From Rhodeus uyekii (lineage: Eukaryota; Chordata; Actinopteri; Cypriniformes; Acheilognathidae): DNA of 64,000 nucleotides. Both the position numbers and the translations under genes were made by a program. Below are positions 42,366 through 54,552 of the stretch, piece after piece. Numbering within the stretch: position 1 is the stretch's first letter; each line of letters starts with the position of its first letter. The stretch spans positions 460,007-524,006 of the forward strand of contig JAWRVZ010000314.1 of NCBI GenBank assembly GCA_037043235.1. The letters run 5' to 3'. Below the pieces are notes generated by a model. That model searched no databases. It was not told the DNA's origin and was given only the letters and a program-made list of their open reading frames with translations.

Positions 42366-45330
42366 GTACTAAAAGCCATTGCTTACGAATTACATCTAGA
42401 TTTAAGAAGGACCCTCAGTGATTTGCAGAATTACCAATTACTGTTTGAAGTTATTGCTTTCATGTCAAACATTCAGGTAGTCCAAAGCATTTTATTTGGT
42501 GGTTATAAATATTTTCTTTTTCCATTGTATCTTAATTTTTTTTCATAACCAATGACATTTAGCACTGTTGACATCCACATCTAAGTCAGTAAGGTATAAA
42601 ACAGAAAGTTTTGTTGTCATTTGGTGGGGGAAAACAGGAAATGAAATGAAATCCCTATGAACCATTGGTTAGATTTTTTTCTCTCTTAATTAACAAAAAA
42701 AAACACAAAGATTACTTTCTTCATTGTTATTGCTAACTTTGTTGTTTGTGCTTTGTCTTTATTGTGTAGGTAAGTGGACTGCAGACAGGAAATATTGGGA
42801 CTTAAATGTGAGCAAAGAAACATCTGAATATAAACAGAATTTATTCAGTTTGATCTCAGGTCATTTGCTCTATTGATTTATGAGCATCAGTACTAGTTTG
42901 CACTAAACCATGTGTGTACAGTATTTGTGTGTTGCTGAAGACCTTTACAACGGTCTGAGAGGGAAACATGCAGGGACGTTAAATTAATAATCATACACTC
43001 ATTAGCACATTAATAAAATCTGGTATAATTCGTTTTGTTCAGTATATAACATTGCACCTAGAATGTAAAATATATCTGCAGGTTCTCAAGCTCACCACTA
43101 GAGTTCATCATAACATGTGACGTGTTTTTATGATTTATGATTATCAGCCGGGCAAATTAAAGACTATCAAAAACCAGTTGGACAGGGAACATGATTTTGG
43201 ATTAAAAACTGTATTAATGGATTTGTGACTGACAGAAAAATATCTAATCTGTTATGTTTATGAATGTAGATGACATGATCCTGGGTATATTTAGTAATGT
43301 ATTAGATAACAATAGAGAACAGCTTGACAAGGGGACAGAGGTAATGCAATTACAATTCAAATGTGTTTTTTAAAGAGAAAAGATTACTCATAATATAAGT
43401 TTATGCAAAGAGTGTATGGAGCAGAAACAAGAACATATATAGTATATCTAATATGAAAAAAAAATACAAACCTCATGATGTCATTAATTTACAATATCCA
43501 GCATCTTAGATTATTGCCCAGAAACAGTGAATATAATAGTTGGTATGTTAATGTTCAGCTGGTTTGAAACCCACCAGTAAAACACACAAAGAAGATGAAA
43601 ACAAATTGTCAATATTTACTCATCTGTTAAAAATAGTATGCATTTTCTTTTCTTCTGAAGAACATTGGTGACCAGTAGAACTAATCCATTGTGTACAACA
43701 GAAATGGTCATTTTCAACATATCTTCCACAGGAGAATGAGTCAACATGATGTTGTCATTAGGTTTATTTTCCTTTTTATTATCTAAAAAGGAACCACAAA
43801 AGCAATATTACATTTTTTTTTTTTCACTGTATGGTTTCAAACCTCATTTGATGGGTAACTATGTGGAAATAATTGGTCCATGACTGAAACTCAAATTGGG
43901 AACAAGAAAGTGTCATAAGAATATGTGTAATGATGCAATGCAAAATTGAATGAATGTCTGGTGTCTGAGATCATTATTAAAACAGGCCCTTGTTTCTCAG
44001 TGTGAACAGCCTTCATGTATGTCCAGATCACACTCTGCCAGATCACCCTTTTCATTTACATTTATGCATTTGTCAGATGCTTTTATCCGATGCGATGGTG
44101 ATTGTTTCAAAAGGTGAAGTTCAAAAGTGATTGTTCAAAAGGTGAAGGACCGAACTTCAGTGAGGAAACACCATCTTCAAATAAGTATTCCATGTGTTTT
44201 ACAAATAGAAGAGAAAAGAAGAGATGTTGTTGGTCTTTTTACCATATGCAAATATTATATCATTATTGCTTTATTTTGTTGTCTAACTCTACTTTAGGAT
44301 ATCATTTTGTGCTTAATTCTTTTTACAATTTTGCTGCCTGTCATACTTTTCATACACAAGAAGCACATTTAAGTATAATAGAGTGACATGCTGACTTAAG
44401 TGGACTTCAATGCATTTAAATGTGTTTAGCATGCATGCTTAATTGAAAGCATTTAAACAGCTTCAAACAATATTGTAATGTGGCATAGTTGAAATATACA
44501 TGTGCTGTCTTGGGCAGTAAAAAATAAAAATGGGTCAAGCCCAAAATGACTAAACGCCTTCAAACTTTTGGTTTGGACAGGAGAATATTACAGAATAGAT
44601 TGCTTTCCAAAATTGATTAGTTTTTATCTCAAACAAACTGGGAGACATTTGTATGAACCATTTGAAGCAATTACCAGTAAGTAGAACAACACTGACAGTT
44701 CTTTCTGTAAAAAGCTATCTTAAGTTACCTACACTGCACATGCATCATGATCAGTGATTTGAGATTAAAATGGTCAAAACAATTAAAAGACCACTAAATG
44801 TTTTGTCATTCCCTCCCCCAGGAGTGTACACAAAAGTATTATTAATTGGTTAATGTTGGTTTAGTATTCATACAAACTTTTCATAATAATTTTGTTTTAA
44901 TTTATTAACTACTGCTGGATATAAAGCCTGACATCATAATGATGTTGGTAATAAACTCATTCATAATGAAACTGGTTGTAATCACAAACCTGATCCTGAT
45001 CTGAGCTCTTAAATTTATAAAATGATCTAAATTGAAAGTGAAAAAAAGCTGTTAAAGGGAGGATGTTATACAAAATAAAATTTAAAAGAGAGCAGATTTT
45101 TCATCCATTAATTTGTTTACTAAATCAAATCCATATTTTAGTGTCATAAAAAAACTTTTAGTGTCATACAGAAAACACGCATTGACAACAGTTTGTGGAA
45201 GCGAAATCTGTTTCTGTTATTCGAAAAAATGCAATCAGCGCCGAAAACTAAGAGAGATTAAAATGGGTATCTCCATGTTGAATGTGCATATTTCCTAACA
45301 AGTCTAGACCAGTAAAGATGATCAGTGCAG
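42366..45330. other. Intergenic region with few recognised features
   Basis: Mostly AT-rich unclassified DNA. It contains a SINE 3' fragment at 44058-44096 (GTCAGATGCTTTTATCC) and a decayed NLR repeat exon at 44117-44184. No open gene structure. Confidence 0.5.
44117..44184 (+). pseudogene. Diverged NLR N-terminal repeat exon
   Basis: Encodes FKSDCSKGEGPNFSEETPSS, clearly related to VRSDHSKGGIPPDLSGETPS of the exons at 48015 and 53368, and ends at a GTATTC donor-like site. The 5' half and acceptor are not evident. It lies upstream of the ATG exon of the second NLR gene, so it is an orphan or belongs to an earlier, lost copy. Confidence 0.55.
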
Positions 45331-45339
45331 ATAAATATT

Positions 45340-45579
45340 TTCCGTTCGGGCGGTGCTTCAGGTATTATTGCCTCCCACCTTCACCCCGCGCTTTCTTTAT
45401 CGCTCACTAGCAGACTCACTTGTTCAGAATGACAAGTTAGTCGTTAACAAAGCTTACAAAAAGAACGTGAATCTCTATCACCAGGATTTGCTTTGGATTC
45501 CTACCTTGTGACAAGTAACCAGCTTAAAGGACAGAAACAATTTTCAAAGTCTAAATCCTCCTCTTAGCCAAGACCTCAA
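45340..45579 (+). other. Probable 5' noncoding exon of second NLRC3-like gene
   Basis: GC-richer block ending in a strong donor (CTCAA then GTAAGT at 45580), about 870 bp upstream of the ATG exon. The start is a guess. Fish NLR-C genes commonly have a noncoding first exon. No reading frame of note. Confidence 0.45.
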
Positions 45580-46446
45580 GTAAGTTAAAAACTCTGCTGT
45601 ATTTGGGGAAATAGAGTTGTGATTTCATACTGTATATGTTACCGTGATTTAACTTCGAAGTTAAAACAACAATTCGTGAAGTCCACCAATGTTTAAACAT
45701 GAAGTTTACTCGAAAGGACCATTGCACATGAATAATAAGCTTTGGAAGGTTTTCTTTTAAATTTTAATCGCATATTTTGTGATAATGCGAAATCAAAAGT
45801 AGGCAGTGGAGCATGAAGTTGGCGTGCTCTTGACTTAATGCAACAACTGTTGATTTGATAATTTATTCATTTTTTTCTGCTCTTAGTAATTTATTTGTAA
45901 TAATTTAAGTGGCTGTTTAAAATATTGTTATGTTGAATTATTATTATTGTTTTAAACATTCGCACAGATAATTTGTGTGACGTACTGAACACAAGCTCAC
46001 CTTCGGTGTTGTGTAAGGTAACCCTAGGCAGGTTTTTCTTGTATTCATTTTTATTTCCTGTAATGATGACAGTGTAAACAGCTCAGTAACCCTTTTATTT
46101 AAAGGCTTAATTTATATCCCGTTGACCAGTCAATTTCATAATGTTTGCAAGCATGATTATTAATGCCAAAAATGGTGTGCAGTGAAATGTCTCAGTGTAT
46201 TTGCTTTTTAAAGTATTTTATAAAAAATAAAAATGAAACAGGTAACCTGTAAATGTAAATGCCCCCTCAGTGTTTTAAGCACAGTGAATATATTGTCTAT
46301 TTCCAAATGTTTATATATTTAGATGTGTTGTTCGAAGATGGAAGCCAGTTCGTTAATCATATTGAATAATCTGAAATATTAAGACACCATTTTTTCCACT
46401 ACATGGCTGTATATTTGTAACTTCTGAGTGATGTTGTCATCTCCAG

Positions 46447-46573
46447 GTCATGTTGAGCTGATTGTTTTCACAAACCAGAGCTGATCTGTTAGCACTGGTT
46501 GTTTAACTGCAATCATGTCAGAGGAGCGAGAGACGGACTCTCTCTCTAAGATGAGTCTCTCAGAGCAACAGAG
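46447..46573 (+). CDS. NLRC3-like gene 2, exon with start codon
   Basis: Acceptor CATCTCCAG, donor GTAAGA. ATG at 46515 encodes MSEERETDSLSKMSLSEQQR, the characteristic N-terminus of fish NLRC3-like proteins (MSLSEE-type). 59 coding bases leave it in phase 2, which matches every repeat exon downstream. FISNA and NACHT exons would follow outside the window. Confidence 0.8.
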
Positions 46574-48014
46574 GTAAGACTGTGTGTACTTTTCTTCATT
46601 TTAAACTACTGAAGTTTGCTTTTTCCCTGTGAAGAACAAAAATTTAATAAGAAGTGATGTAGGCCTTTATCACAGTCAGGATCCTGCTCTGATTGGAAGC
46701 ATAGAGAAATAAACGCCAGCTTTATTGTCATTGAATAGATATCGATTTTGAAATAATAAACTTAGTTGAACTTAATAAACACCAATATTTAAACTCTTTA
46801 TTTAGACTTACATAATACTCTCCATGTCAAATTGTATTTTATTTTATTTTATTATGTAACATTATTTGATAGATGCAATTGTCAGCGCTGTCAGTGTTGC
46901 CAGTCATGATGTTGACATGTTATTTTGTTTTTTATTAAGTTTCACTCAAACCTTTAATATAACCCTCCAAAATAGACTTAAGTTGTAATATTTTAAGATT
47001 TGTCAAATTCTAATCCTCTTTAATGTTATACGTTGTTTGCATTGCATTCTTGCAGTTCTGCAATAAAGTAAGGTAATCCGACTCTTAAGTGTTATGCACA
47101 CGCATACAATATTTTGCATAAATAAATCACAACAATCCTTTTATTAATACAGGCTGCAGCGGAAGTATTTTTTAACTTCTTTTCAAACGCAAAAGTATTT
47201 TAAAGGCCTATTGTTGTGTGCAAAACTTCAGTTTATAACTTCCTAATGTTTTACAGCTTTTTTAAAAACCTGTAACTATTGCTTAAAAAACATAAAAAAT
47301 ATGTTTTTAGTCTGCACGCTGTCACACTGATGTGGTGGTGTGCGATGCGGAGACACGGAAGGAGCAGATTAAAAGAGGAGATAAACTAAAAACACTTTAA
47401 TAGAAACAAAAACGGCACTCATGTGCAGAAACTAGGAGAAGGGCATCCACACGCTAACACTCACACGAAGCAACGTCAACGATAGACAAGGACAGTGGTG
47501 AACATGACGGTATAAATAGCTAGGGGAAAAGAAGGAACACCTGACAACAAACAAGGGGGAGTGGTGACATGAGAAACTACGGCAACACAGCAGGGCACAC
47601 GCTATGAGGAGCAAGTTATTTATTTTATATGTTCAATATACAGTAGCTTCTCCTATTGCAGCAACGTCCATATTTCTTCATGATATTTAATGCCAGTGCA
47701 AGTGATGGTTGTGTACACTGGATGGAAACGGTGTTTTATTTTGAAATGTTTTATGCAATATTTCAATTTTTGCACAAGTTCAATTCGTAACCTCTTTTTT
47801 AGTATCAAGCAAGAACAGCAGGAGACTGTGTACCACAGCAATCATGTTTCATAAAGTTTGCAGCACATGTTGTCAAACTGATGAAGGTGTTTTTGGTGTA
47901 TTCATCAATTGCAGCACGTTGAGATCTCTCACCCACCGTACATTTTGGTCCTTCTAAAATGCCTGGGCAAAGTAGTCAAGTGTTTTTTCCAATTTCTGCT
48001 CTTTGTGTCATTAG
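46574..48014. other. Intron 2 of NLR gene 2
   Basis: Contains an LTR-like repeat at about 47315-47610 (minus strand ending GTGTGACAGCG). A block at 47645-47850 recurs at 48285-48525 and 53805-54160 and travels with the repeat exons. Confidence 0.5.
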
Positions 48015-48122
48015 TGAAAGATCAGACTCAGATGTTTTCAGCTCTGTGTCTGTGAGGAGTGACCATTCAAAAGGAGGCATACCGCCGGACTTGAGTGGAG
48101 AAACACCATCATCTACCAGAAG
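48015..48122 (+). CDS. NLR gene 2 N-terminal repeat exon, copy a1
   Basis: 108 bp, acceptor GTGTCATTAG, donor GTATTT, phase 2 in and out. Encodes ERSDSDVFSSVSVRSDHSKG followed by GIPPDLSGETPSSTR. Short Ser/Asp-rich repeats of this VSxxSDxSK type precede FISNA-NACHT in fish NLR-C proteins; their role is unknown, perhaps a flexible or regulatory segment. Confidence 0.75.
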
Positions 48123-48648
48123 GTATTTCATTTTTTTCTCCAAAATTAGTAATTAGTCTCAGGTAAATATAGACTACAACACGTTTCCACTGGGCCGAAA
48201 TGTATTTCTGTGTTTGGGTGTGTTATGAACCTTTCCATTGCATCTGTGTAATTGGCTGGAATTACACAATTACAAAATTACAATATGCAGAGGCTTCTCC
48301 TACTGCAACACAACTTCCATTTTTCTTAGTGATATTTCACGGCAGTAAAAGGGATGATTTTGTTCTCTTTGCCTCACTGGATGGAAACGTTGCTTTATCC
48401 TGTAATATTTTATTCAATATTTCAATTTTGTCCACAAGTTTAATTTGCAACCTCTGGTTTTTAGTATCGAGCAAGAACAGCAGGAGACTGTGTATCCCAT
48501 GTTACATGATTTTTTACTGATTTGACTGTTATGTAGTCAGTAAATCATTTATGAAGAAAAGTATATATACTTTTTGTATAGTGAGAACCGACCCTGCCTC
48601 CTGCATTAAAGTGTTTTTTTTCCCCCTTTCTGCTCTCTGTGTCATTAG

Positions 48649-48743
48649 TGAAAGATCAGACTCAGATGTTTTCAGCTCTGTGTCTGTGAGGAGTGACCAT
48701 TCAAAAGGAGGCATACCGCCGGACTTGAGTGGAGAAACACCAT
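48649..48743 (+). pseudogene. NLR repeat exon copy b1, truncated
   Basis: Identical to a1 up to ACACCATC, then replaced at 48744 by repeat DNA that also occurs at 57970. The AGAAG/GTATTT donor is gone, so it cannot splice normally. Confidence 0.75.
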
Positions 48744-48744
48744 C

Positions 48745-48902
48745 GTTTTTCAATGTTGTGACTGTTAACCTTTTTTTCACCTTCAGATAAATACCACAGA
48801 TTTGGCCTCTGTTATATTATTTAGGGTAGTGTAATCAAAGAAATAGCCAAAATAAATATTTATATTAATATGAACATTTTAGTAGGCCTTGAAAACAGCT
48901 TA
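48745..48902 (+). repeat. Fragment of hAT-like repeat, interrupted at TTAA
   Basis: GTGACTGTTAACC through GAAAACAGCTTAA matches 57970-58118. The two copies part company exactly after TTAA, where this copy continues CCCATTTCTGCC. Confidence 0.6.
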
Positions 48903-49548
48903 ACCCATTTCTGCCAAGCGGTAACTATAGTTACCAGATTATAAAAAGGCCTTTAAAAACCATACAAATTAAAATAATTTAAATTATTACATGTTCAGTA
49001 GTTTGATACAATTCTAGTACACGTACTAAATGAGTTTGGTATTCCTGCGATGCGTGCACTGAACACAGTGGAGCTTCAAAGCTGTTCAAGGTCAGCTGCT
49101 TTTCACGATGGCACGACCGTGACTCAGAAAACCGAAAAAGTATTGAAAAAGTATATTGATCTTTAAAAAAAAAAATCCGCTTAAATGACGAGACACTGCA
49201 TCATAAATGACGTATCTTTTATAGTATATCAACTAAAAGCTGTTGTCTTTAAATTTGATAACTGTATAAATAAAACTATTTAGAACGGTAACTATAGTTC
49301 CCTGTCAAGGGAACTCAACACTGCGTCGAACGCATATGGGAACGCTTTAGCGTGATTGTCTCTTGAAGCGCAATTGAAACCAGGTGTGCGAGTGCACGTA
49401 GCCGAGGGTGACGTCATGAGCCAGGAGTATATCAGCACGCCGTGACCCGGAAGCCACAGCTTTAGTGTCTTCAACAGCGCTCGAAGCTAATGTGTGTTTG
49501 AGTTGCTTGCTGGCTGTAAGTTGATTATTTTTCACTTTCCTTTTGAGA

Positions 49549-49863
49549 ATGGCGGATTCGCAGACTTTCAAGCGTTGTGTCACTCCCTGCCTGCGTTTTA
49601 TCGGGGGCAGTGATACACCCGAGGTCTGCGTGACCTGTTTGGGCGAGGACCATGCACGCTCGGCGCTCGAGGGCTCTGAGTGTGCAGAGTGCCTGCGGCT
49701 GCCGCTGTGCACTCTCTGCTCACGCCTGGCAGTCTTCGAGGGGACTGCTCAGGCTCAGCGGCAGTTGCATTCATGGGGATCGCAGCTGGATTTAGCAGCG
49801 GGGTTGGAGACGGGCGACGCCTTTTCTCCTCCCTTACCTGCTGAGTCTGCCCTCACCCGTTGA
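49549..49863 (+). pseudogene. DIRS copy 3 gag N-terminus
   Basis: ATG at 49549 (MADSQTFKRCVTPCLRF), with the C-x2-C-x4-H-x9-C-x2-C pattern CVTCLGEDHARSAL...CAEC intact. A stop at 49861-49863 ends the frame. Beyond it a GGACGCGTTGCTG-type repeated stretch and the acidic EELEV region continue in other frames. Confidence 0.75.
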
Positions 49864-50011
49864 GGGCAGACGCGTTGCTGACAGACGCATTGCTGTTGGA
49901 CGCGTTGCTGAACCTCTCCAGTTCTGAGGAGCTGGAGGTGAATGTAGTCAGCATCGAAGTGGATGAGGCTGAACCACATCAGCCTCACCCGCTTTTGAGG
50001 AGGTGCTCGAG

Positions 50012-50166
50012 GTTAAATATAAACCTAACAGATCACTAAGATCATCAGGATCAAATCACTTAGTAATACCCAGGGTTCACTCAAAGCAAGGAGAGTCTAC
50101 TTTTAGCTGTTACGCCAGCCGCAGCTGGAACCAGCTTCCAGAAGAGATCAGGTGTGCTCCAACAGT
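50012..50166 (+). mobile_element. LINE pol fragment inside DIRS copy 3
   Basis: Encodes RSSGSNHLVIPRVHSK and ESTFSCYASRSWNQLPEEIR, the RLVVPR...SFSxxAPxxWNxLP C-terminal signature of fish CR1/L2-group pol. Followed directly by DIRS recombinase sequence (CCCTTCGGGACTCCTAAGGG). Confidence 0.75.
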
Positions 50167-50442
50167 CCCTTCGGGACTCCTAAGGGAGCTCCAGCATCTA
50201 AACCAACTCTGAGCAGTTGAATAGTCGAGACTATCTCACTGGCTTATGATTTGGCGGGTCAGCAGTGTCCACTGCATGTCCGCGCCCACTCTACTCGGAG
50301 CATGGCTACCTCTAAAGCTTTTTGCGCAAGGGTTCCCCTTGCTGATATTTGTGATGCGGCTGGCTGGTCCTTACCGCATACTTTTATTAGGTTCTACCAG
50401 TTAGACCTTAACCCCACTGTGGGAACTTTGGCCCTTTCGTAG
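50167..50442 (+). pseudogene. DIRS copy 3 recombinase C-terminus
   Basis: Encodes AGQQCPLHVRAHSTRSMA, then LADICDAAGWSLPHTFIRF and a final YQLDLN; stop at 50440-50442. Matches the C-terminal end of copies 1 and 2. The N-terminal catalytic Arg region is missing. Confidence 0.8.
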
Positions 50443-51892
50443 TGACCTACGTTAGCTTGGCCTACTCCGATCGCTGAGGCGGCGTGGGTATTCCTCGTTC
50501 CCATATGCGTTCGACGCAGTGTTGAGTTCCCTTGACAGGGAACTTCTCCGGTTACTTACGTAACCCTAGTTTTCTTAGATGGAACGAGACACTGCGTCTC
50601 GTAGCCTCAGCTCCTACGCATGCTGGCTGTTTCAGACGCTGGTCAAGCTGTGGCTTCCGGGTCACGGCGTGCTGATATACTTTTGTATAGGACGTGTCCC
50701 TCGGCTACGTGCACTCGCACACCTGGTTTCAATTGCGCTTCAAGAGACAATCACGCTAAGGCGTTCCCATATGCGCTCAATGCAGTGTCTCGTTCCCTCT
50801 AAGGGAACTAGGGTTACGTAAGTAACCTGAGACATTACCGATCGGCAGTAGTGTTGACAGAAAACGTTGAATGCCCATTTGGTGCCTCTAAATGAGACGC
50901 CTCAGAAAAAAATGTTGTACCTTCCTCAATAAATTTAGGTTAGGTCGTGGAATGACATTTAGCTCATAATTAGGGTAACTGCACAAATGCTAGGTGCCAT
51001 ACAGTTGCCGGACGTCAACAATAACAATCATAAATAGGTGTATATAAATGTATAGTTTTCATACGTTTGTACATTTATATACAATGTATGAACGAATATG
51101 CGTGTTGATCATCAAATTATTTTGTATGTATAAAAAAAAAAGAATTAGCATGCACTTCTACACTGCGTGAAGATCGTCTTGACAAAGCACCATTAGAATC
51201 TGGCTGAGCACTTTATTATCACATTTCAATACATTTTAATTCAATAAATTATATTTTTTAGACTTTGAAAGCCATAGTGGAAAAAATTGTTTTTAAATAA
51301 AAATGAATAAACTCTTTATTTTACCTCCTTATTTAACATTTTCACTTGTTGCGTAAGCAAAAACAAAAAAACAAAGTAACACAAAACAATTCACGTTAGA
51401 ACTCTTCAAATAATATTTTTGTATTCAGAGCATGATTCACATCCCACCATTTTATTTCAAGCACCAAGCATGTTATACATTTTTCTGCCCACATGATGGG
51501 GTAGTCGAGCAAATGAATCATCTTGAAGCCCCTATGTGTGTGTGAAGCATTTCCCTGCAGGGCTTCACTGCTTCATGGGGCTTCATTTTGCCATCACTAC
51601 TAGGAAGAGCTAGGATAAGCTAGATAAGCTAGGTAAGCTAGAAATACAAGAAAGACTAGAAAGCCTAGAGCTATGAGAGCCAGCGAGATCTGAAAAACAG
51701 CAATACAATCTGGCACAGGACAGAGACTGAGAGGGAAATATAAAAGGTGACAAACGAACAAGGAACAGGTGTGAGCCATGAGTGTAATGAGGTAACAAAG
51801 GGGGTGGGGAAAACAGAGCACACGACACACAACAGCAAAGAGATCAAGACAAACAAGGATAAGCACCATTTAACTATTCAGACGCCCTGACA

Positions 51893-53330
51893 GCTAGATT
51901 GTTGGCTACATGAACAAATGTGCTAGTATTATACAAACATAGGAATTTAGTTTTTCACTGAGGTATATGGAGGCCCATAGGATTATGTACACATTCTACT
52001 TTTAACAGAAACCATATGTTCCTCTGGTAATGTAGTTTTTTTTTTTTCAAAATTAAAATTAAAATCCAACAGGACCAGAGAAAGCTGGAGTGAAGACCAT
52101 CTCTCCAGTAAACTGTCTCTCCTATGTCTTGACATATAAATATAAGTGGAGTTCACTTATCTCGACCTCGGTTAACTCGCCGACCCTATTATGTCGACGT
52201 TTTTGAAGTGGAACCACCAAATTCCCTCATTATCTAAGCATTTTCTTATTGGATATGTAAATTATTTTATGTTGCCGAACCCTAATATCTTGAGCACAAA
52301 AGAGGGACAAATTTTCCACTTAACATGGGTTATCTCGATCCCGTGACTAATGATTGTACCTAGTTCACTGTGTATGCGCCGAGTTCGCGTTGCACGTGCA
52401 TGCCATGACCATTTTCTTTCCAGTCCTTCCGACCGCTTTACATTTGCAGTGTTGCCAACTTAGCGTCTTTGTCTATATATTTAGGCAAGGCAAGGCAAGG
52501 CAAGTTTATTTGTATAGCACATTTCATACACAATGGTAATTCAAAGTGCTTTACATAAAGAAGAATGATAAAAATAATATTTATAAATGAGACCCCTGGT
52601 GATTAAAAGACGGGACGAAGCCGAATTTGTTGAGAAAGCGCATTAGGTAGGCAGAACGCAAGAAAGTATGCAATCTAGTACAGCGTGATGACCTCATGAG
52701 TATGCTAATTTATGCATGACGTCATCTAGTGACATTTAGCGGCTTTTTGGCCAGGCTTTAGCTACTTTCCTTTGAAAGTAGTTGGCAACACTGCACATTT
52801 GCCCAGTCAGATTGTGATTTTTACAGTGACCGTGTATCTCTAAATGACTGTGTTATGAGCGTTGTGTTTATGTGTGACTGTGTTTCTTTACACTATCAGA
52901 ACTTCACTACCTCACTTTACTACTTTACCCTTTTGCCCTTTTTATATTTTCATATCTTATTTTTATTTTTTATTTGTGTGACATTTACTGTGGATGGCAA
53001 AATAAGAATTTCATTGTACAGGGAAACATGCTTGCTGTCTGTACACATGACAATAAAAGCCTTTGAATCTTTGAATCTTGAATCTTTGAATATGTGTTGT
53101 GACTGTTTACGCTGTGAGCGAAATTATGTTTGCAATGTTGGAGAATATGATTAATGGTTTGTATCGAGAATCGAAGGTGGTTTTTATTGTATACTGGTAA
53201 ATCTCTGCTGTTAGTTGGTGCACATATGCCTTTTGTTGTTAGCAAACATATTCAATTTTCATCACGTTGAGATCTCTCAGCCACCCCTCTCTCAGTTTTG
53301 GCCCTTTTAAAATGCCTGAGCAAAGTAGTC
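51893..53330 (+). repeat. Segmental duplication, copy 1
   Basis: GCTAGATTGTTGGCTACATG through AATGCCTGAGCAAAGTAGTC recurs at 62746-64000. Copy 1 has about 180 bp more at 52137-52310. It contains a TIR element (52448-52794), a LINE tail (52482-52560) and a TTGAATC-repeat tail (52981-53093). Confidence 0.9.
52448..52794. mobile_element. Nonautonomous DNA element with CAGTGTTGCCAACTT ends
   Basis: Left CAGTGTTGCCAACTTAGCG, right AAGTAGTTGGCAACACTG, a clear inverted pair. A LINE 3' tail (GGCAAGGCAAGGCAAGTTTA) lies inside in minus orientation. Same arrangement at about 63114-63460 in the duplicated copy. No transposase. Confidence 0.65.
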
Positions 53331-53367
53331 AAGTGTTTTTTCCAATTTCTGCTCTTTGTGTCATTAG

Positions 53368-53475
53368 TGAAAGATCAGACTCAGATGTTTTCAGCTCTGT
53401 GTCTGTGAGGAGTGACCATTCAAAAGGAGGCATACCGCCGGACTTGAGTGGAGAAACACCATCATTTACCAGAAG
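53368..53475 (+). CDS. NLR gene 2 N-terminal repeat exon, copy a2
   Basis: 108 bp, same splice sites and phase as a1, one codon changed (GETPSFTR). Upstream flank AATGCCTGAGCAAAGTAGTC matches that of a1, so exon and flank moved together. Confidence 0.75.
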
Positions 53476-54275
53476 GTATTTCATTTTTTTCTCCAAAATT
53501 AGTAATTAGTCTTAGGTAAATATAGAATACAACACGTTTCCACTGGGACGAAATGTATTTCTGTATTTGGGTGTGTTATGAACCTTTCCATTGCATTTGT
53601 GTAATTGGGTGCATTATTAGTGTTTGCAGCACATGTTGTCGAACTGATGAAGGTGTTTTCTTTATTTGATGGTGTTGTTTCTATTTGCATGTTTTCTTCA
53701 ATTGCAGCACGTTGAGATCTCTCAGCCACCGTATGTTTTGGTCCTTTTAAAATGCCTGAGCAAAGACTGTAGTCAAACTGAGGCGCAAGCAATTTATTAT
53801 AGACAAAATTACATTCTCCTACTGCAACACAACTTCAATTTTTCTTGGTGATATTTAACGGCAGTAAAAGTGATAAAAATTTTTTTATCTTCAGCTCACT
53901 GAATGAAACGGTGCTTTATTCGCAAATGTTTTATACAATATTTCAATTTGTGCACAAGTTTAATTCGCAGATTTGAATGGAAACATAGTTAATGATTGTC
54001 TCGTTTTCTTTGTAATTGGCTGATTAAAATTAAATGATAGATAACAGCAGGTTTTTTAGGCTGCTCTCACTTTAAGACCAAATACATAGATCTAATATAC
54101 TTCTGCCGAGCAAGAACAGCAGGAGACTGTACCACAGCAATCATGTTACATGATTTTACTGATTTGACTTATGTAGACACACTTATACACTTGTATATAC
54201 ACTTTTCATATAGCGAGAACCAACCCTGCCTCCTGTATTAAAGTGTTTTCCCCTTTCTGCTCTCTGTGTCATTAG

Positions 54276-54383
54276 TGAAAGATCAGACTCAGATTTTTTC
54301 AGCTCTGTGTCTGTGAGGAGTGACCATTCAAAAGGAGGCATACCGCCGGACTTGAGTGGAGAAACACCATCATCTACCAGAAG
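54276..54383 (+). CDS. NLR gene 2 N-terminal repeat exon, copy b2
   Basis: 108 bp, acceptor GTGTCATTAG, donor GTATTT. Encodes ERSDSDFFSSVSVRSDHSKG. Upstream flank (CCTGTATTAAAGTGTTTTCC) matches that of truncated copy b1, showing a two-exon a+b unit was duplicated. Confidence 0.75.
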
Positions 54384-54552
54384 GTATTTCATTTGTTTCG
54401 CCAACATTAGTAATTAGTCACAGGTAGATATAGACTACAACACGTTTCTCTGTAATGCTATTTAATTTTTATAGTGTTATAGCGTTGCATTATATGTGGT
54501 ATATGTGATGGAACTTGACTCAAATGGAAAAATGACAGATGACAATGTCTTT

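Larger units (their letters stand above)
49298..50836 (+). mobile_element. Internally deleted DIRS element, copy 3, with LINE insert
   Basis: Plus orientation, 1.54 kb. Left end GTTCCCTGTCAAGGGAAC; right end AACCTGAGACATT. Left ITR about 49319-49470, internal complementary region 50498-50600, right ITR about 50660-50800. It keeps the gag start and the last 90 or so codons of the recombinase and lacks RT/RNase H. A 155-bp LINE piece sits at the junction. With complete ends and internal region it could be mobilised in trans by a full copy. It lies between repeat exons of NLR gene 2. Confidence 0.85.
50837..53367. other. Repeat-rich intron of NLR gene 2
   Basis: Holds an LTR-like repeat at about 51600-51889 (minus strand starts TGTCAGGGCGTCTG). 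A segment at 51893-53330 is duplicated at 62746-64000. No exon recognised except a splice-like AACAGGACCAGAGAAAGC site at 52070, which I do not call. Confidence 0.55.

Noticed and set aside
49190..49215. GACGAGACACTGCATC looking like a DIRS end
   Set aside because: Only about 14 matching bases without the rest of the terminus; kept out as chance or a tiny scrap.
52070..52135. Possible exon at AACAGGACCAGAGAAAGC
   Set aside because: Duplicated at 62917 with the surrounding segment, but it hits a stop soon after in the expected phase and has no donor with good consensus.
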